From Sinonovacula constricta (Eukaryota > Mollusca > Bivalvia > Cardiida > Solecurtidae): DNA of 64,000 nucleotides. This document shows, in pieces, positions 12,701 to 24,955 of this stretch (positions are counted from its first letter, which is position 1; each line of letters opens with the position of its first letter). The position numbers were made by a program, and so were the translations under genes. The stretch covers positions 20,677,934 to 20,741,933 of the forward strand of contig CM017572.1 in assembly GCA_007844125.1 (NCBI GenBank), read 5' to 3'. The notes beneath the pieces were generated by a model. The model saw only the letters and a program-made list of their open reading frames with translations. It did no database searches and was not told the origin of the DNA.

Positions 12701-13657
12701 ATTATATAGCCAGATGTACTTTAGTACGGAGCGCCATGATACATCTTTGTTACAGATACATTATATAGCCAGATGTACTTTAGTTCGGAGCGCCATGATA
12801 CATCTTTGTTACAGATACATTATATAGCCAGATGTACTTTAGTTCGGAGCGCCATGATACACCTCTGTTACAGATACATTATATAGACAGATGTACTTTA
12901 GTACGGAGCGCCATGATACATCTCTGTTACAGATACATTATATAGACAGATGTACTTTAGTACGGAGCGCCATGATACATCTCTGTCACAGATACATTAT
13001 ATAGACAGATGTACTTTAGTACGGAGCGCCAATATACATCTCTGTTACAGATACATTATATAGACAGATGTACTTTAGTACGGAGCGCCATGATACATCT
13101 CTGTCACAGATACATTATATAGACAGATATACTTTAGTACGGAGCGCCAATATACATCTCTGTTACAGATACATTATATAGACAGATGTACTTTAGTACG
13201 GAGCGCCATGATACATCTCTGTCACAGATACATTATATAGACAGAAGTACTTTAGTACGGAGCGCCAATATACATCTCTGTTACAGATACATTATATAGA
13301 CGGATGTACTTTGGTATGAAGCACCATGATACACCTCTGTCACAGATACATTATATAGCCAGATGTACTTTAGTACGGAGCGCCATGATACATCTCTGTT
13401 ACAGATATATTATATAGACAGATGTACTTTAGTCAGAGCGCCATGATACATCTGTTACAGATACGTTATATAGACAGATGTACTTTAGTACGGAGCGCCA
13501 TGATACATCTCTGTTACAGAAACATTATATAGACAGATGTACTTTAGCATGAAGCACCATGACACATCTCTGTCACAGATACATTATATAGACAGATGTA
13601 CTTTGGTATCGAACACCATTTAGCACATATGTTACAGATACATTATAGAGACCGATG
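9738..13657. repeat. 59-bp satellite, about 66 copies
   Basis: Head-to-tail units contain ggagcgccatgatacatctc, then tgttacagatacattatata, then gacagatgtactttagta. The period of 59 was measured between successive catgata words (9824, 9883). A few units carry a 6-base insertion giving tgtacaatgtactt (near 10922, 11875, 12000). Each unit holds two dyads, TCTGTNACAGA and GTACTTTAGTAC. The array lies in intron 1 of the Ly6-like gene and begins about 50 bp from exon 2. Confidence 0.95.
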
Positions 13658-14568
13658 TACATGTTCATTTATCCAGGACAACTTAGTATATCTTAGCGCG
13701 AACAGGTTCAATCAACTATGACATCTTCCATACAGGTTACATTTCAGTGATTATGTTCAGTTAACTATGACAATTAAGTATATATTTTAGTGAACATGTT
13801 CAATTAACTAGGACAATTAGCCACAGATTGTATTTATAAAAAACTCATTTAAACAATCAGTCAAAAACAAATAAATAGATTTTAAATGGCCACTTCAGTG
13901 CAGCAATCGGGGCAATAATTGATGTATAACATAGAGTCTATTAAGACGTTTCTATAGAAAATAGAAGCCGAAATGACCGCAGCGAGAGCACGCTTATATT
14001 TTATCTGCAAACGTCTTAATAGATTCTATCCGACTTAGAAGTCCCCGCCTCACTTCTTCCTGTTCTACCAAAATGGAACCCGCCACATAAAACTGTCAAT
14101 CAAACTGTCAGTCGTCTTGACGTGTTCAAACTTGTCGTCACAAGGGTTCAAGCCAGAATGCGTATGCGCAGTTGAAAATAAAACTATTTAGTAAAATAGA
14201 TCGATATATTTTGTTCATTGTAAAAGAGAACACAGAAAGGAGCTCTATTGCAATAAATCGCTGAGGAATTTAAATTTTCGTAGCTTCTGATTGGCTACAA
14301 ATGTAGGGCGACTTTCAAGCAACATACAATAGAACGGCAGCGGCCGAGGTTTACGCGTTGCTGTACAAAGTATTTACCCACCACCCCGACGTATTGTCTT
14401 CTAAGACATTTTTTATGATAAGCATTTTGTACGATTTCAGATAAAAATAAAATGCCACACAATAAAGCGCTCTTCGGCCGCTCTGATTATAACAAAACAT
14501 GTTGGTGTTGTTGGACTCGTACATCTCTTAAAATGACACAATAAGTGCAAAGTAATGTTATAGGAAAA
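13658..14568. other. intron 1 stretch between arrays
   Basis: Short diverged repeats (words like caattaactaggacaa) at 13670-13830 are followed by ordinary AT-rich sequence. A small foldback element is listed separately. No exon is recognised. Confidence 0.5.
13931..14029. mobile_element. short foldback (MITE-like) element
   Basis: A 21-bp arm at 13931-13951 is repeated inverted at 14009-14029 with one mismatch; the arm contains TCTATTAAGACGTTT. The roughly 100-bp size with near-perfect ends fits a miniature inverted-repeat element. No target duplication could be defined. Confidence 0.55.
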
Positions 14569-15209
14569 CACTAGACCGCACTAGACAACTGGACATATCA
14601 TCCACTAGACCGCACAAGACAACTGGACATATCAACCACTAGACCGCACTAGACAACTGGACATATCATCCACTAGACCGCACAAGACAACTGGACATAT
14701 CATCCACTAGACCGCACAAGACAACTGGACATATCATCCACTAGACCGCACTAGACAACTGGACATATCATCCACTAGACCGCACAAGACAACTGGACAT
14801 ATCATCCACTAGACCGCACTAGACAACTGGACATATCATCCACTAGACCGCACAAGACAACTGGACATATCATCCACTAGACCGCACTAGACAACTGGAC
14901 ATATCAGCCACTAGACCGCACAAGACAACTGGACATATCATCCACTAGACCGCACAAGACAAATAGACATATCCACTAGACCGCACTAGTCAACTGGACA
15001 TATCATCCACAAGACCGTGCTAGACGATTGGACATATCATCCACTAGACCGCACTAGACAACTAGACATATCAGCCACTAGACCGCACTAGACAATTTGA
15101 CATATCCACTAGACCGCACTAGACAACTGGACATATCAGCCACTAGACCGCACTAGACAACTGGACATATCAGCCACTAGACCGCACTAGACAACTGAAA
15201 ATATCATCC
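14569..15209. repeat. 34-bp minisatellite, about 19 copies
   Basis: Units contain cactagaccgca, then ctagacaactgg or caagacaactgg, then acatatcatc. The ctagac and caagac forms tend to alternate, suggesting a 68-bp dimer as the amplified unit over part of the array. Confidence 0.93.
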
Positions 15210-15839
15210 CCTGCAGGACTTATGCAGTGCGTTGCTTTAAATCTCTGTCAGGCGTAAAGGAATCTTCTATTGTGTTTCTGATTTCAAATCATGGAGCCTC
15301 GGATAGACTGAGGTCACAGCTCAGTGTCACTGTTGACCTTTTGATCCCAAAATCTTTGATTGATCTTTTTCTTGTAAATGTATTGAAAACACCTTCACTA
15401 TACAACGGTGCTCATTTAATTGCTACATGCATCACTTGGTTAAGGTTTTACACCATTCTTGGTCATTCATTATGGTTAAATCGACAATGATATAGCTAAA
15501 TATTGATTAACGTTGAAAACTGTCCGGACTTTCTGAATGTATGTGCAGTTCTGCAGCACGTAAGAACTACACTAAAAGTGCTGGACATCAATTGCATTTA
15601 TGAACGAAGATCTGTCCAATAGAATACACTTAGTTGCTAAGAAACAGCTTTTTCAAATACATAAACCATACGAATATACAATACTTTCATTATCTTCTGT
15701 TCAAGTGTCTCCATTTCTAGTGACAATCATTGTACGATATTATCAATTCATATTAATAATGTACGCTTGGTACTCATGGTGCTTACTCTTGGGATAAATG
15801 ATGCTAAACTATCTTCATGTATTTTCCTTGGTGCTGTAT
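15210..15839. other. intron 1 stretch without recognised gene
   Basis: Contains an 87-codon plus-strand open frame (15227-15490) with no domain; words such as gttgaccttttgatccc resemble dispersed-repeat sequence. No splice-supported exon was found. Confidence 0.4.
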
Positions 15840-18800
15840 AAAAAAACAAAAATGGCCGAGATTTGACATGGATCGTACAGACATCTGTCCAGGCCAGGGT
15901 ATGTTGAAAATAACAAAAATGGCCGAGATTTGACATGGATCGTACAGACATCTGTCCAGGCCAGGGTATGTTGAAAATAACAAAAATGGCTGAGATTTGA
16001 CAGTGATCGTACAGACATCTGTCCAGGCCAGGGTATGTTGAAAATAACATAAATGGCCGAGATTTGACAGGGATCGTACAGACATCTGTCCAGGCCAGGG
16101 TGTGTTGAAAATAACAAAATGGCTGAGATTTGACAGTGATCATACAGACATCTGTCCAGGCCAGGGTATGTTGAAAAAAAAATGGCTGAGATTTGACAGG
16201 GATCATACAGACATCTGTCCAGGCCAGGGTGTGTTAAAAATAACATAAATGGCTGAGATTTGACAGTGATCATACAGACATCTGTCCAGGCCAGGGTATG
16301 TTGAAAAAAACAACAACAACACAAACATGGCTGAGATTTGACAGTGATCATACAGACATCTGTTCAGAACAGGGTATGTTGAAAATAACAAAAATGGCTG
16401 AGATTTGACAGGGATCATACAGACATCTGTCCAAGCCAGGGTATGTTGAAAAAAAACCCACAAAAATGGCTGAGATTTGACAGTGATCATACAGACATCT
16501 GTCCAGGTCAGGGTATGTTAAAAAATAGCAAAAATGGCCGAGATTTGACAGGGATCATACAGACATCTGTTCAGAACAGGGTATGTTGAAAATAACAAAA
16601 ATGGCTGAGATTTGACAGGGATCATACAGACATCTGTCCAAGCCAGGGTATGTTGAAAAAAAACCCACAAAAATGGCTGAGATTTGACAGTGATCATACA
16701 GACATCTGTCCAGGTCAGGGTATGTTAAAAAATAGCAAAAATGGCCGAGATTTGACAGGGATCATACAGACATCTGTCCAGGCCAGGTTGTGTTAAAAAT
16801 AACATAAATGGCTAGGATTTGACAGTGATCATAAAGACATCTGTCCAGGCCAGGGTATGTTGAAAATAACAAAAATGGCTGAGATTTGACAGTGATCATA
16901 CAGACATCTGTCCAGGCCAGGGTATGTTGAAAATAACATAAATGGCCGAGATTTGAAAGGGATCATACAGACATCTGTCCAGGCCAGGGTATGTTGAAAA
17001 TAACAGAAATGGCTGAGATTTGACAGTGATCATACAGACATCTGTCCAGGCCAGGGTATGTTGAAAATAACAGAAATGGCTGAGATTTGACAGTGATCAT
17101 ACAGACATCTGTCCAGGCCAGGGTATGTTGAAAAAAACCCACACAGAAATGGCTGAGATTTGACAGGGATCATACAGACATCTGTCCAGGCCAGGGTATG
17201 TTGAAAAAAACCCACACAGAAATGGCTGAGATTTGACAGGGATCATACAGACATCTGTCCAGGACAGGGTATGTTGAAAATAACAAACAAATAGCTGAGA
17301 TTTGACAGTGATCATACAGAGATCTGTCCAGGACAGGGTATGTTGAAAATAACACAAAAATGGCTGAGATTTGACAGTGATCATACAGACATCTGTCCAA
17401 GCCAGGGTATGTTGAAAATAGCAAAAATGGCTGCGATTTGACAGTGATCATACAGACATCTGTCTAGTCTAGGGTATGTTGAAAATAACAAACAAATAGC
17501 TGAGATTTGACAGTGATCATACAGACATCTGTCCAGGCCAGCGTATGTTGAAAATGACACAAAAATGGCTGAGATTTGACAGTGATCATACAGACATCTG
17601 TCCAAGCCAGGCTTTGTTAAAAATAACAAAAATGGCTGAGATTTGACTGTGATCATACAGACATCTGTCCAAGCCAGGGTATGTTGAAAATAACAAACAA
17701 ATAGCTAAGATTTGACTGTGATCATACAGATATCTGTCCAGGCCAGGGTATGTTGAAAATAACAGAAATGGCTGAGATTTGACAGGGATCATACAGATAT
17801 CTGTCCAGGCCAGGGTATGTTGAAAATAACAAAAATGGCTGAGATTTGACAGTGATCATACAGACATCTGTCCAAGCCAAGGTATGTTAAAAATAACAAA
17901 AATGGCTGAGATTTGACAGGGATCATACAGACATCTGTCCAGGCCAGGGTATGTTGAAAATAACAAACAAATAGCCGAGATTTGACAGGGATCATACAGA
18001 CATCTGTGCAAGCCAGGGCATGTTGAAAATAACAAAAATGGCTGAGATTTGACAGTGATCATACTGACATCTATCCAGGCCAGGGTATGTTGAAAATATA
18101 AAAAATGGCTGAGATTTGCCAGTGATCGTACAGATATCTGTCCAGGCCAGGGTATGTTGAAAATAACAAAAATGGCTGAGATTTGACAGTGATCATACAG
18201 ACATCTATCCAGGCCAGGGTATGTTGAAAATATAAAAAATGGCTGAGATTTGACAGTGATCATACAGACATCTGTCCAGGCCAGGGTATGTTGAAAATAT
18301 AAAAAATGGCTGAGATTTGCCAGTGATCGTACAGATATCTGTCCAGGCCAGGGTATGTTGAAAATAACAAAAATGGCTGAGATTTGACAGTGATCATACA
18401 GACATCTATCCAGGCCAGGGTATGTTGAAAATATAAAAAATGGCTGAGATTTGCCAGTGATCGTACAGATATCTGTCCAGGCCAGGGTATGTTGAAAATA
18501 ACAAAAATGGCTGAGATTTGACAGTGATCATACAGACATCTATCCAGGCCAGGGTATGTTGAAAATATAAAAAATGGCTGAGATTTGCCAGTGATCGTAC
18601 AGATATCTGTCCAGGCCAGGGTATGTTGAAAATAACAAACAAATAGCTGAGATTTGACAGTGATCATACAGACATGTCCAGGCCAGGGTATGTTGAAAAT
18701 AACATAAATGACCGAGATTTGACAGTGATCATACAGACATCTGTCCAAGCCAGGGTATGTTAAAATAACAAACAAATAGCTGAGATTTGACAGGGATCAT

Positions 18801-19965
18801 ACAGAGATCTGTCCAGGCCAGGGTATGTTGAAAATAACAAAAATGACTGAGATTTGACAGGGATCATACAGACATGTCCAGGCCAGGGTATGTTGAAAAT
18901 AACAAAAATGGCTGAGATTTGACAGGGATCATACAGACATCTGTCCAAGCCAAGGTATGTTGAAAATAACAAAATTGGCTGAGATTTGACAGTGATCGTA
19001 CAGAAATCTGTCCAGTCCAGGGTATGTTGAAAAAAAAAACACACAAAAATGGCTATGATTTGCCAGGGATCATACAGACATCTGTCCAAGCCAGGCTTTG
19101 TTAAAAATAACAAAAATGGCTGAGATTTGACAGTGATCATACAGACATCTGTCCAAGCCAGGGTATGTTGAAAATAACAAACAAATAGCTGAGATTTGAC
19201 AGAGATCATACAGAGATCTGTCCAGGCCAGGGTATGTTGAAAATAACAAAAATGGCTGAGATTTGACAGGGATCATACAGACATCTGTCCAAGCCAGGGT
19301 ATGTTGAAAATAACAAAAATGGCTGAGATTTGACAGGGATCATACAGACATCTGTCGAGGCCAGGGTATGTTAAAAATATCAAAAATGGCTGAGATTTGA
19401 CAGGGATCATACAGACATCTGTCCAGGCAAGGTTATGTTGAAAATAACAAAAATGGCTGAGATTTGACAGTGATCATACAGACATCTGTCCAGGCCAGGG
19501 TATGTTGAAAATAACAAAAATGGCCGAGATTTGACAGGGATCATACAGACATCTGTCCAGGCCAGGGTTTTTTTAAAAATAACAAGCAAATAGCCGAGAG
19601 TTGACAGGGATCATACAGACATCTGTGCAAGCCAGTGTATGTTGAAAAAAACAAAAATGGCTGAGATTTGACAGAGATCATACATACATCTGTCCAGGCC
19701 GGGGTATGTTGAAAATAACAAAAAAAATGGCTGAGATTTGACAGTGAACGTACAGACATCTGTCTAGGCCAGGGTATGTTGAAAATAACAAAAAAAAATG
19801 GCTGAGATTTGACAGTGATCGTACAGACATCTGTTCAGGCCAGGTTATGTTGAAAATAACAAAAATGGCTGAGATTTGACAGTAATCATACAGACATCTG
19901 TCTAGTCTAGGGTATGTTGAAAATAACAAAACTGGCCGAGATTGGTACTAATCCAGGGTATGTTG
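15840..19965. repeat. 67-bp satellite, about 61 copies, with higher-order repeats
   Basis: Units contain aatggctgagatttgacag, then gatcatacagacatctgtcc, then aggccagggtatgttgaaaa. The 67-bp period was measured between ccagggt words (15894, 15961, 16028). Variable A-runs and inserts such as acccacac sit between units. Two higher-order blocks are visible: roughly 200 bp repeated twice at 16363-16773, and a 134-bp dimer repeated about four times at 18040-18610. The dyad ACAGACATCTGT lies in each unit. Confidence 0.95.
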
Positions 19966-20468
19966 TTGTAGCGGTAAAGGTCCAATTGTTTGCTACTTCT
20001 TACTCAACTCAACTCACCAACTCAACTCAACTTTATTAAACTCATTACCGCTCTAAGCGGTTAATGGGCAGTTTAGCATGCAGTTGAATGTGGTTCAAAA
20101 TATTACGATTGATGTTGTAGATCTTACATCCAGGACTAAATGGGAGACAAAGATATGATTGATGATTAAATCCAGAAGTGTAACAACTTTCGATCATCTG
20201 TATATATTAGTCGGGTAAACTACATGTATGTTTAAAAATTACCTTTTGTATCGATTAGTGATCAAACATGTCACCTGCACTATAACAGAGCAGACCTTTT
20301 TATTGAAAATCTTTTCACTTGTTTGCATTTACATTAAGAATGTATTCTCACAATGTCTAAAACAGTAATGGTTGCAACTTAACATAATATACTTTGCTTT
20401 TCAAGTTTTATCATTACTATTTTGTTGATTTATAATTTCCACGTTTTTATCCTTATATCACTGTTTTA
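19966..20468. other. intron 1 stretch, CTCAA-rich repeat tail
   Basis: At 19998-20040 there are several caactcaact words followed by tttattaaactcattaccgc, possibly the end of a retroelement. The remainder is AT-rich with no gene seen. Confidence 0.35.
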
Positions 20469-20802
20469 CAGGTGCGTTTCTGCCATTACGCACTTTACGC
20501 ACGTGCGTAACCTCCGTTCGAAAATTCGGAAAATCTAAAAGTACCAAAAACACTAAGAATATCGATACCTTTCCCGGGATAGGAATGATATATTTTATTT
20601 CTCCAGTTTATATGTTATAAAATCTTATTACCACGCCATTTAAGTTGAAAAGGTCGTTCATATTTTGCGTTTAGTTCCTCGCATGTCCGCATTTTACCAG
20701 TTTTCCATTAGAAAAGAACCGAATATATTCAAAAGTATTACTACAAGGATTATTTCCCTTGTAATTGTGCGTAACTTCAAAATCGGCCCAGATACGCGCC
20801 TG
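20469..20802 (+). mobile_element. hAT-like MITE, copy 1
   Basis: Imperfect terminal inverted repeats (CAGGTGCGTTTCTG at the left, CAGGCGCGTATCTG as the complement of the right end) bound 334 bp. The 8-bp direct repeat CTGTTTTA flanks it exactly on both sides, and 8-bp duplications with CAGG-type ends are typical of hAT elements. A subterminal palindrome ACGCACGTGCGT follows the left end. It encodes no transposase, so it is non-autonomous. A second copy in opposite orientation is at 38727-39070. Confidence 0.88.
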
Positions 20803-21039
20803 CTGTTTTATATGCATCTTCGGAGAATGGAGGAAATGAAAGTAACACAAGTACTACTAGTATTACTGCTACTACTACTTTACGACTTTTACAAAAACTA
20901 ATGTATTAGATATTCTGATTTTTTGGATAAACTAGAATATAACTACAACGAATGCATGTCAAAATACATTTCCATTCCTGACCATTTGCACGTGATTTAA
21001 ATTGAGTTTCAGTAAGATACTTATAGCAGCACATCTTAC
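20803..21039. other. 5' end of intron 1, Ly6-like gene
   Basis: Short AT-rich intron sequence between the hAT-like MITE and exon 1; nothing else is recognised. Confidence 0.5.
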
Positions 21040-21052
21040 CTTTAGGTCCCAT
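21040..21052 (-). CDS. Ly6-like protein, coding exon 1 (start codon, phase 1)
   Basis: This 13-base coding part reads ATG GGA CCT AAA G and is followed by the consensus donor gtaaga. The leftover G joins TT of the 9647-9688 exon to make a valine codon, giving MGPKVLVLL. A TATA-like element lies about 100 bases upstream. The exon is too short to be found by ORF length; it was chosen because it supplies the only start codon I found that matches in phase and yields a full signal peptide. Another first exon cannot be excluded. Confidence 0.62.
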
Positions 21053-21147
21053 ATTTCCTTGTCTCTGTACACACTCTTTGTTCTAGACAGCTTTACTTAT
21101 CTGTGAAAGTTCATTTCATATTATGGACTCGTGAATCTTATCAGCTA

Positions 21148-21153
21148 CTTATA
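21148..21153 (-). promoter_or_regulatory. possible TATA box of the Ly6-like gene
   Basis: TATAAG on the minus strand lies about 96 bases upstream of the proposed start codon at 21052, leaving room for a roughly 65-base 5' leader. The motif is common by chance in AT-rich DNA, so support comes only from position. Confidence 0.25.
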
Positions 21154-22182
21154 TCATTAACGGTCAAGTCTATTTTGGAAATCTCACGTAACAGAAACAT
21201 CGCACATATCTGATGAGAAAACAGCTACACCTAAGTGTAAGGTGATACGCCTGTAAAGTTGACCGTTTGCAAAGGTGGAATCTAGTACTTTGTTATAAAA
21301 CGTCATAAACGGCAAAATAAAAGACAACTTCGACTGGGCAAGTCTCAATAACAGATAATCGAATCAAGCATAGGCTTAGATGTTAGATCGGGTGATCCCA
21401 ACCCGAGGGTAAATTATTTTTCTGTTGCAATAGGATTAGGATCTCCGGATATGACATCCAATTTTATGATTGATTCTTTTCCTCACTACACTACGAGCTC
21501 AAAGCCACATTATGTCGCCATTTTTTGCGCTTAATCACATAAATGCCTTTTTTATTATCTACGCACAAGTTAATTTTACATGGAGCGTAAAAGGAAGAAT
21601 GTGCTAATAACACCGAACATACAGTTATACTGAAGTAACCTTTTAGATACACACACACACACTTACTTGCCAATTAAGACTGTGTTTGCTCTTCAATGTC
21701 AAATCAAACTATTGTTTGATTTTGGAAGGAAGTTACATAATCATGAAAGTACATGTAAACGTCCGACAACGCCATGTACCTGTCTGTTCACTTGATTATT
21801 ATTAGATTTAGGAAAGAGATTTTGATTTATCGTGTTATCTCGCAGAATAATGCATTCAGATGTGCGGTTATCTAATCACGAAGACCGCACTCGTTCGTGA
21901 TTCATTACAATAGGTAAATAAGAAAAGGTCCTATCAAAATTTTCACAGATTTTTAAATTTTATCTACCTGTAGACAAAGGCAAACAAGGTAAATGTAAAT
22001 GTGACAAAACACAACATTGGAATAAAACATCGTGCATAATTCTGACATATATCACGCAAAAACAAAATCTATTCAATTCTTACACTTTTACCTAACTTCA
22101 AAGTATTAAAAGGTACTCAATTTTTGTGAGGCGTTTACTTTCTTGATCACGTGCCTCTGTGTTTTGCTATAATTTTTTCGAA
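21154..22182. other. upstream region of the Ly6-like gene
   Basis: AT-rich, with a short (AC)n run near 21650-21662 and a dispersed repeat at 21911-21985. No coding exon is supported. It would contain distal promoter elements if exon 1 is right. Confidence 0.4.
21911..21985 (+). repeat. dispersed repeat, copy 1 (pair at 31349)
   Basis: About 75 bp starting aataggtaaataagaaaagg and ending ctacctgtagacaaa matches 31349-31423 almost base for base. It is a piece of an interspersed element of unknown class. Confidence 0.8.
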
Positions 22183-24296
22183 CTGTCTCAGAATACAACA
22201 GTAGGTGGGTCTAACTGTTTCAGACCACAACAGTAGCAGGTAAACTGCTTCAGACTACAACAGTAGGCGGGTTGAACTGTTTCAGACCACAACATGAGGC
22301 CGGTCGAACTGTTTTAGACCACAACGCCAGGCGGGTCGAACTATTTCAGACCACAAAATCAGGCGAGTCGAACCGTTTCAGACCACAACGCCAGGCGGGT
22401 CGAACCGTTTCAGAACACAACACCAGGTGGGTCGAACTGTTTTAGACCACAACACCAGGCGGGTCGAATAGTTTTAGACCACAACGCCAGGCGTATCGAA
22501 CTGTTTAAGACCACAACAGTTGGCCGGTCGAACTGTTTTAGACCACAACATCGGGCGGGTCGAACAGTTTTAGACCACAACATGGGGCGGGTCGAACAGT
22601 TTTAGACCACAACATCGGGCGGGTCGACTTGTTTCAGACCACAACATCAGGCGGGTCGAACAGTTTTAGACCACAACGCCAGGCGGGTCGAACTGTTTCA
22701 GACCACAACACCAGGCGGGTCGAACTATTTCAGACCACAACAGTAGGCGGGTTGAATTGTTTCAGACCGCAACACCGGGCGGGTCGAACTGTTTCAGACC
22801 ACAACAGTAGGCGGGTTGAACTGTTTCAGACCACAACACCGGGCGGGTCGAACTGTTTCAGACCACAACGCCAGGCGGGTCGAACCGTTTCAGACCACAA
22901 CACCAGGCGGGTCAAACTGTTTCAGACCACAACACCGGGCGGGTCGAACTGTTTCAGACCACAACGCCAGGCGGGTCGAACCGTTTCAGACCACAACACC
23001 AGGCGGGTCCAACTGTTTCAGACCACAACACCAGGCGGGTCGAACTGTTTCAGACCACAACGCCAGGCGGGTCGAACCGTTTCAGACCACAACACCAGGC
23101 GGGTCGAACTGTTTTAGACCACAACACCAGGCGGGTCGAACTGTTTTAGACCACAACAGTAGGCGGGTCGAACTGTTTCAGACCACAACACCAGGCGGGT
23201 CGAACTGTTTCAGACCACAACACCAGGCGGGTCGAACTGTTTCAGACAACAACACCAGGCGGGTCGAACTGTTTTAGACCACAACACCAGGCGGGTCGAA
23301 CTGTTTCAGACCACAACACCAGGCGGGCCGAACTGTTTCAGACCACAACAGTAGGCGGGTTGAACTGTTTTAGACCACAACACCAGGCGGGTCGAACTGT
23401 TTTAGACCACAACATCGGGCGGGTCGAACAGTTTTAGACCACAACATCGGGCGGGTCGAACAGTTTTAGACCACAACATCGGGCGGGTCGTCTTGTTTCA
23501 GACCACAACATCAGGCGGGTCGAACAGTTTTAGACCACAACGCCAGGCGGGTCGAACTGTTTCAGACCACAACACCAGGCGGGTCGAACTGTTTCAGACC
23601 ACAACAGTAGGCGGGCGAGTTGAACTGTTTCAGACCACAACACCGGGCGGGTCGAACTGTTTCAGACCACAACAGTAGGCGGGTTGAACTGTTTCAGACC
23701 ACAACACCAGGGCGGGTCGAACTGTTTCAGACCACAACACCAGGCGGGTCGAACTGTTTCAGACCACAACATCAGGTGAGTCGAACCGTTTCAGACCACA
23801 ACGCCAGGCGGGTCGAACTGTTTCAGACCACAACACCAGGCGGGTCGAACTGTTTAAGACCACAACATCAGGCGAGTCGAACCGTTTCTGACCACAATGC
23901 CAGGCGGGTCGAACTGTTTCAAACCACAACACCAGGCGTCGAACTGTTTTAGACCACAACAGTAGGCGGGTTAAACTGTTTCAGACCACAACACTGTGCG
24001 GGTCGAACTGATTCAGACCACAACATCAGGCGAGTCGAACTGTTTCAGACCACAACAGTAGGCGGGTCGAACTGTTTCAGACCACAACACTGTGCGGGTC
24101 GAACTGTTTCAGACCACAACATTAGGCGGGTCGAACTGTTTCAGACCACAACATCAGGCGGGTCGAACTGTTTTAGACCACAACAGTAGGAGGGTCGAAC
24201 TGTTTCAGACCACAATCCCAGGCGGGTCGAACTGTTTTAGACAACAACGCCAGGCGGGTCAAACTGTTTCAGACCACAACACCAGGCGGGACGAGT
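22183..24296. repeat. 32-bp minisatellite, about 66 copies
   Basis: Units contain ggcgggtcgaactgtttcag followed by accacaacacca. The 32-bp period was measured directly (gaccac at 22861 and 22893). Variants alternate caccag, catcag, cagtag and cgccag before ggcgg, often in recurring order. Open frames on both strands are produced by the repeat. It lies upstream of the Ly6-like gene. Confidence 0.95.
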
Positions 24297-24330
24297 CTGA
24301 CTCCGAGTAGTTATTGCTCCGCAATTATTG

Positions 24331-24955
24331 TATATCGCCCATTATCGGATCTATATGGTTTTGTATATCGGCCAATATCGGACCTATATGGTTTTGTATA
24401 CCGGGCCAATATCGGATCAATATGGTTTTTGTATATCGGCCAATATCGGGCCTATATGGTTTTGTATACCGGGCCAATATCGGACCAATATTATTTTGTT
24501 TATAGGGCCAATATCGGACCAATATGGTTTTGTTTATCAGGCCTATATCGGACCAGTATGGTTTTGTATATCGGGCCAATATATCGAACCAATATGGTTT
24601 TGTATATCTGGCCAATATCAGATCAGTATGATTTTGTTTATAGGGCCAATATCAGACCAATATTGTTTTGTATATCGGGCCAATATCAGACCAATTAGTT
24701 TTGTATTTCGGTTTTGTATATCGAGCCAATTTATATTACCAAGATGGATGAATATATATCCGGCCAGTAGCGGATCAATGTGCTTTTGTATATTGGACCA
24801 ATATAGAACCAATGTGTTTTTGTATATCGGGCCAATATCGGACCATTATGGTTTTGTATATCGGACCAATATCGGACCAATATGGTTTTGTATATCGGGC
24901 CAATATCGGACCAATATGGTTTTGTATATCGGGCCAATATCGGATTTCAATACTG
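24331..24955. repeat. 34-bp minisatellite, about 18 copies
   Basis: Units contain tatggttttgtatatcgggc then caatatcggaccaa, period 34, with more divergence in the middle (24650-24790). Related scraps occur at 25374-25410 and 26690-26712. Confidence 0.9.

Larger units (their letters stand above)
379..21052 (-). other. gene span: secreted Ly6/uPAR-like (three-finger) protein, 5 coding exons
   Basis: Five minus-strand exons join without a stop into 131 codons. Intron phases match at each junction (1, 1, 0, 0), and all introns are GT-AG. The protein starts MGPKVLVLLAIVCFGKLV, a typical signal peptide with a short hydrophobic core. The mature domain has the Ly6 landmarks: C-x2-C-x2-C near the N-terminus, a VCYT strand, GC in the middle, then C-x2-CC and a CN-x3-C end. 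There is no hydrophobic C-terminal tail, so secretion is more likely than GPI anchoring. Introns are 11351, 1795, 743 and 6389 bp; the first and last hold minisatellites. In known families such proteins bind receptors or extracellular partners; the partner here is unknown. The exon chain is my reconstruction, and cDNA would settle it. Confidence 0.75.

Noticed and set aside
22183..24296. Regular 32-bp repeats resembling a CRISPR array
   Set aside because: No unique spacers between units, no cas genes, and the sequence is eukaryotic; it is a head-to-tail minisatellite. The same holds for the 34-bp arrays.
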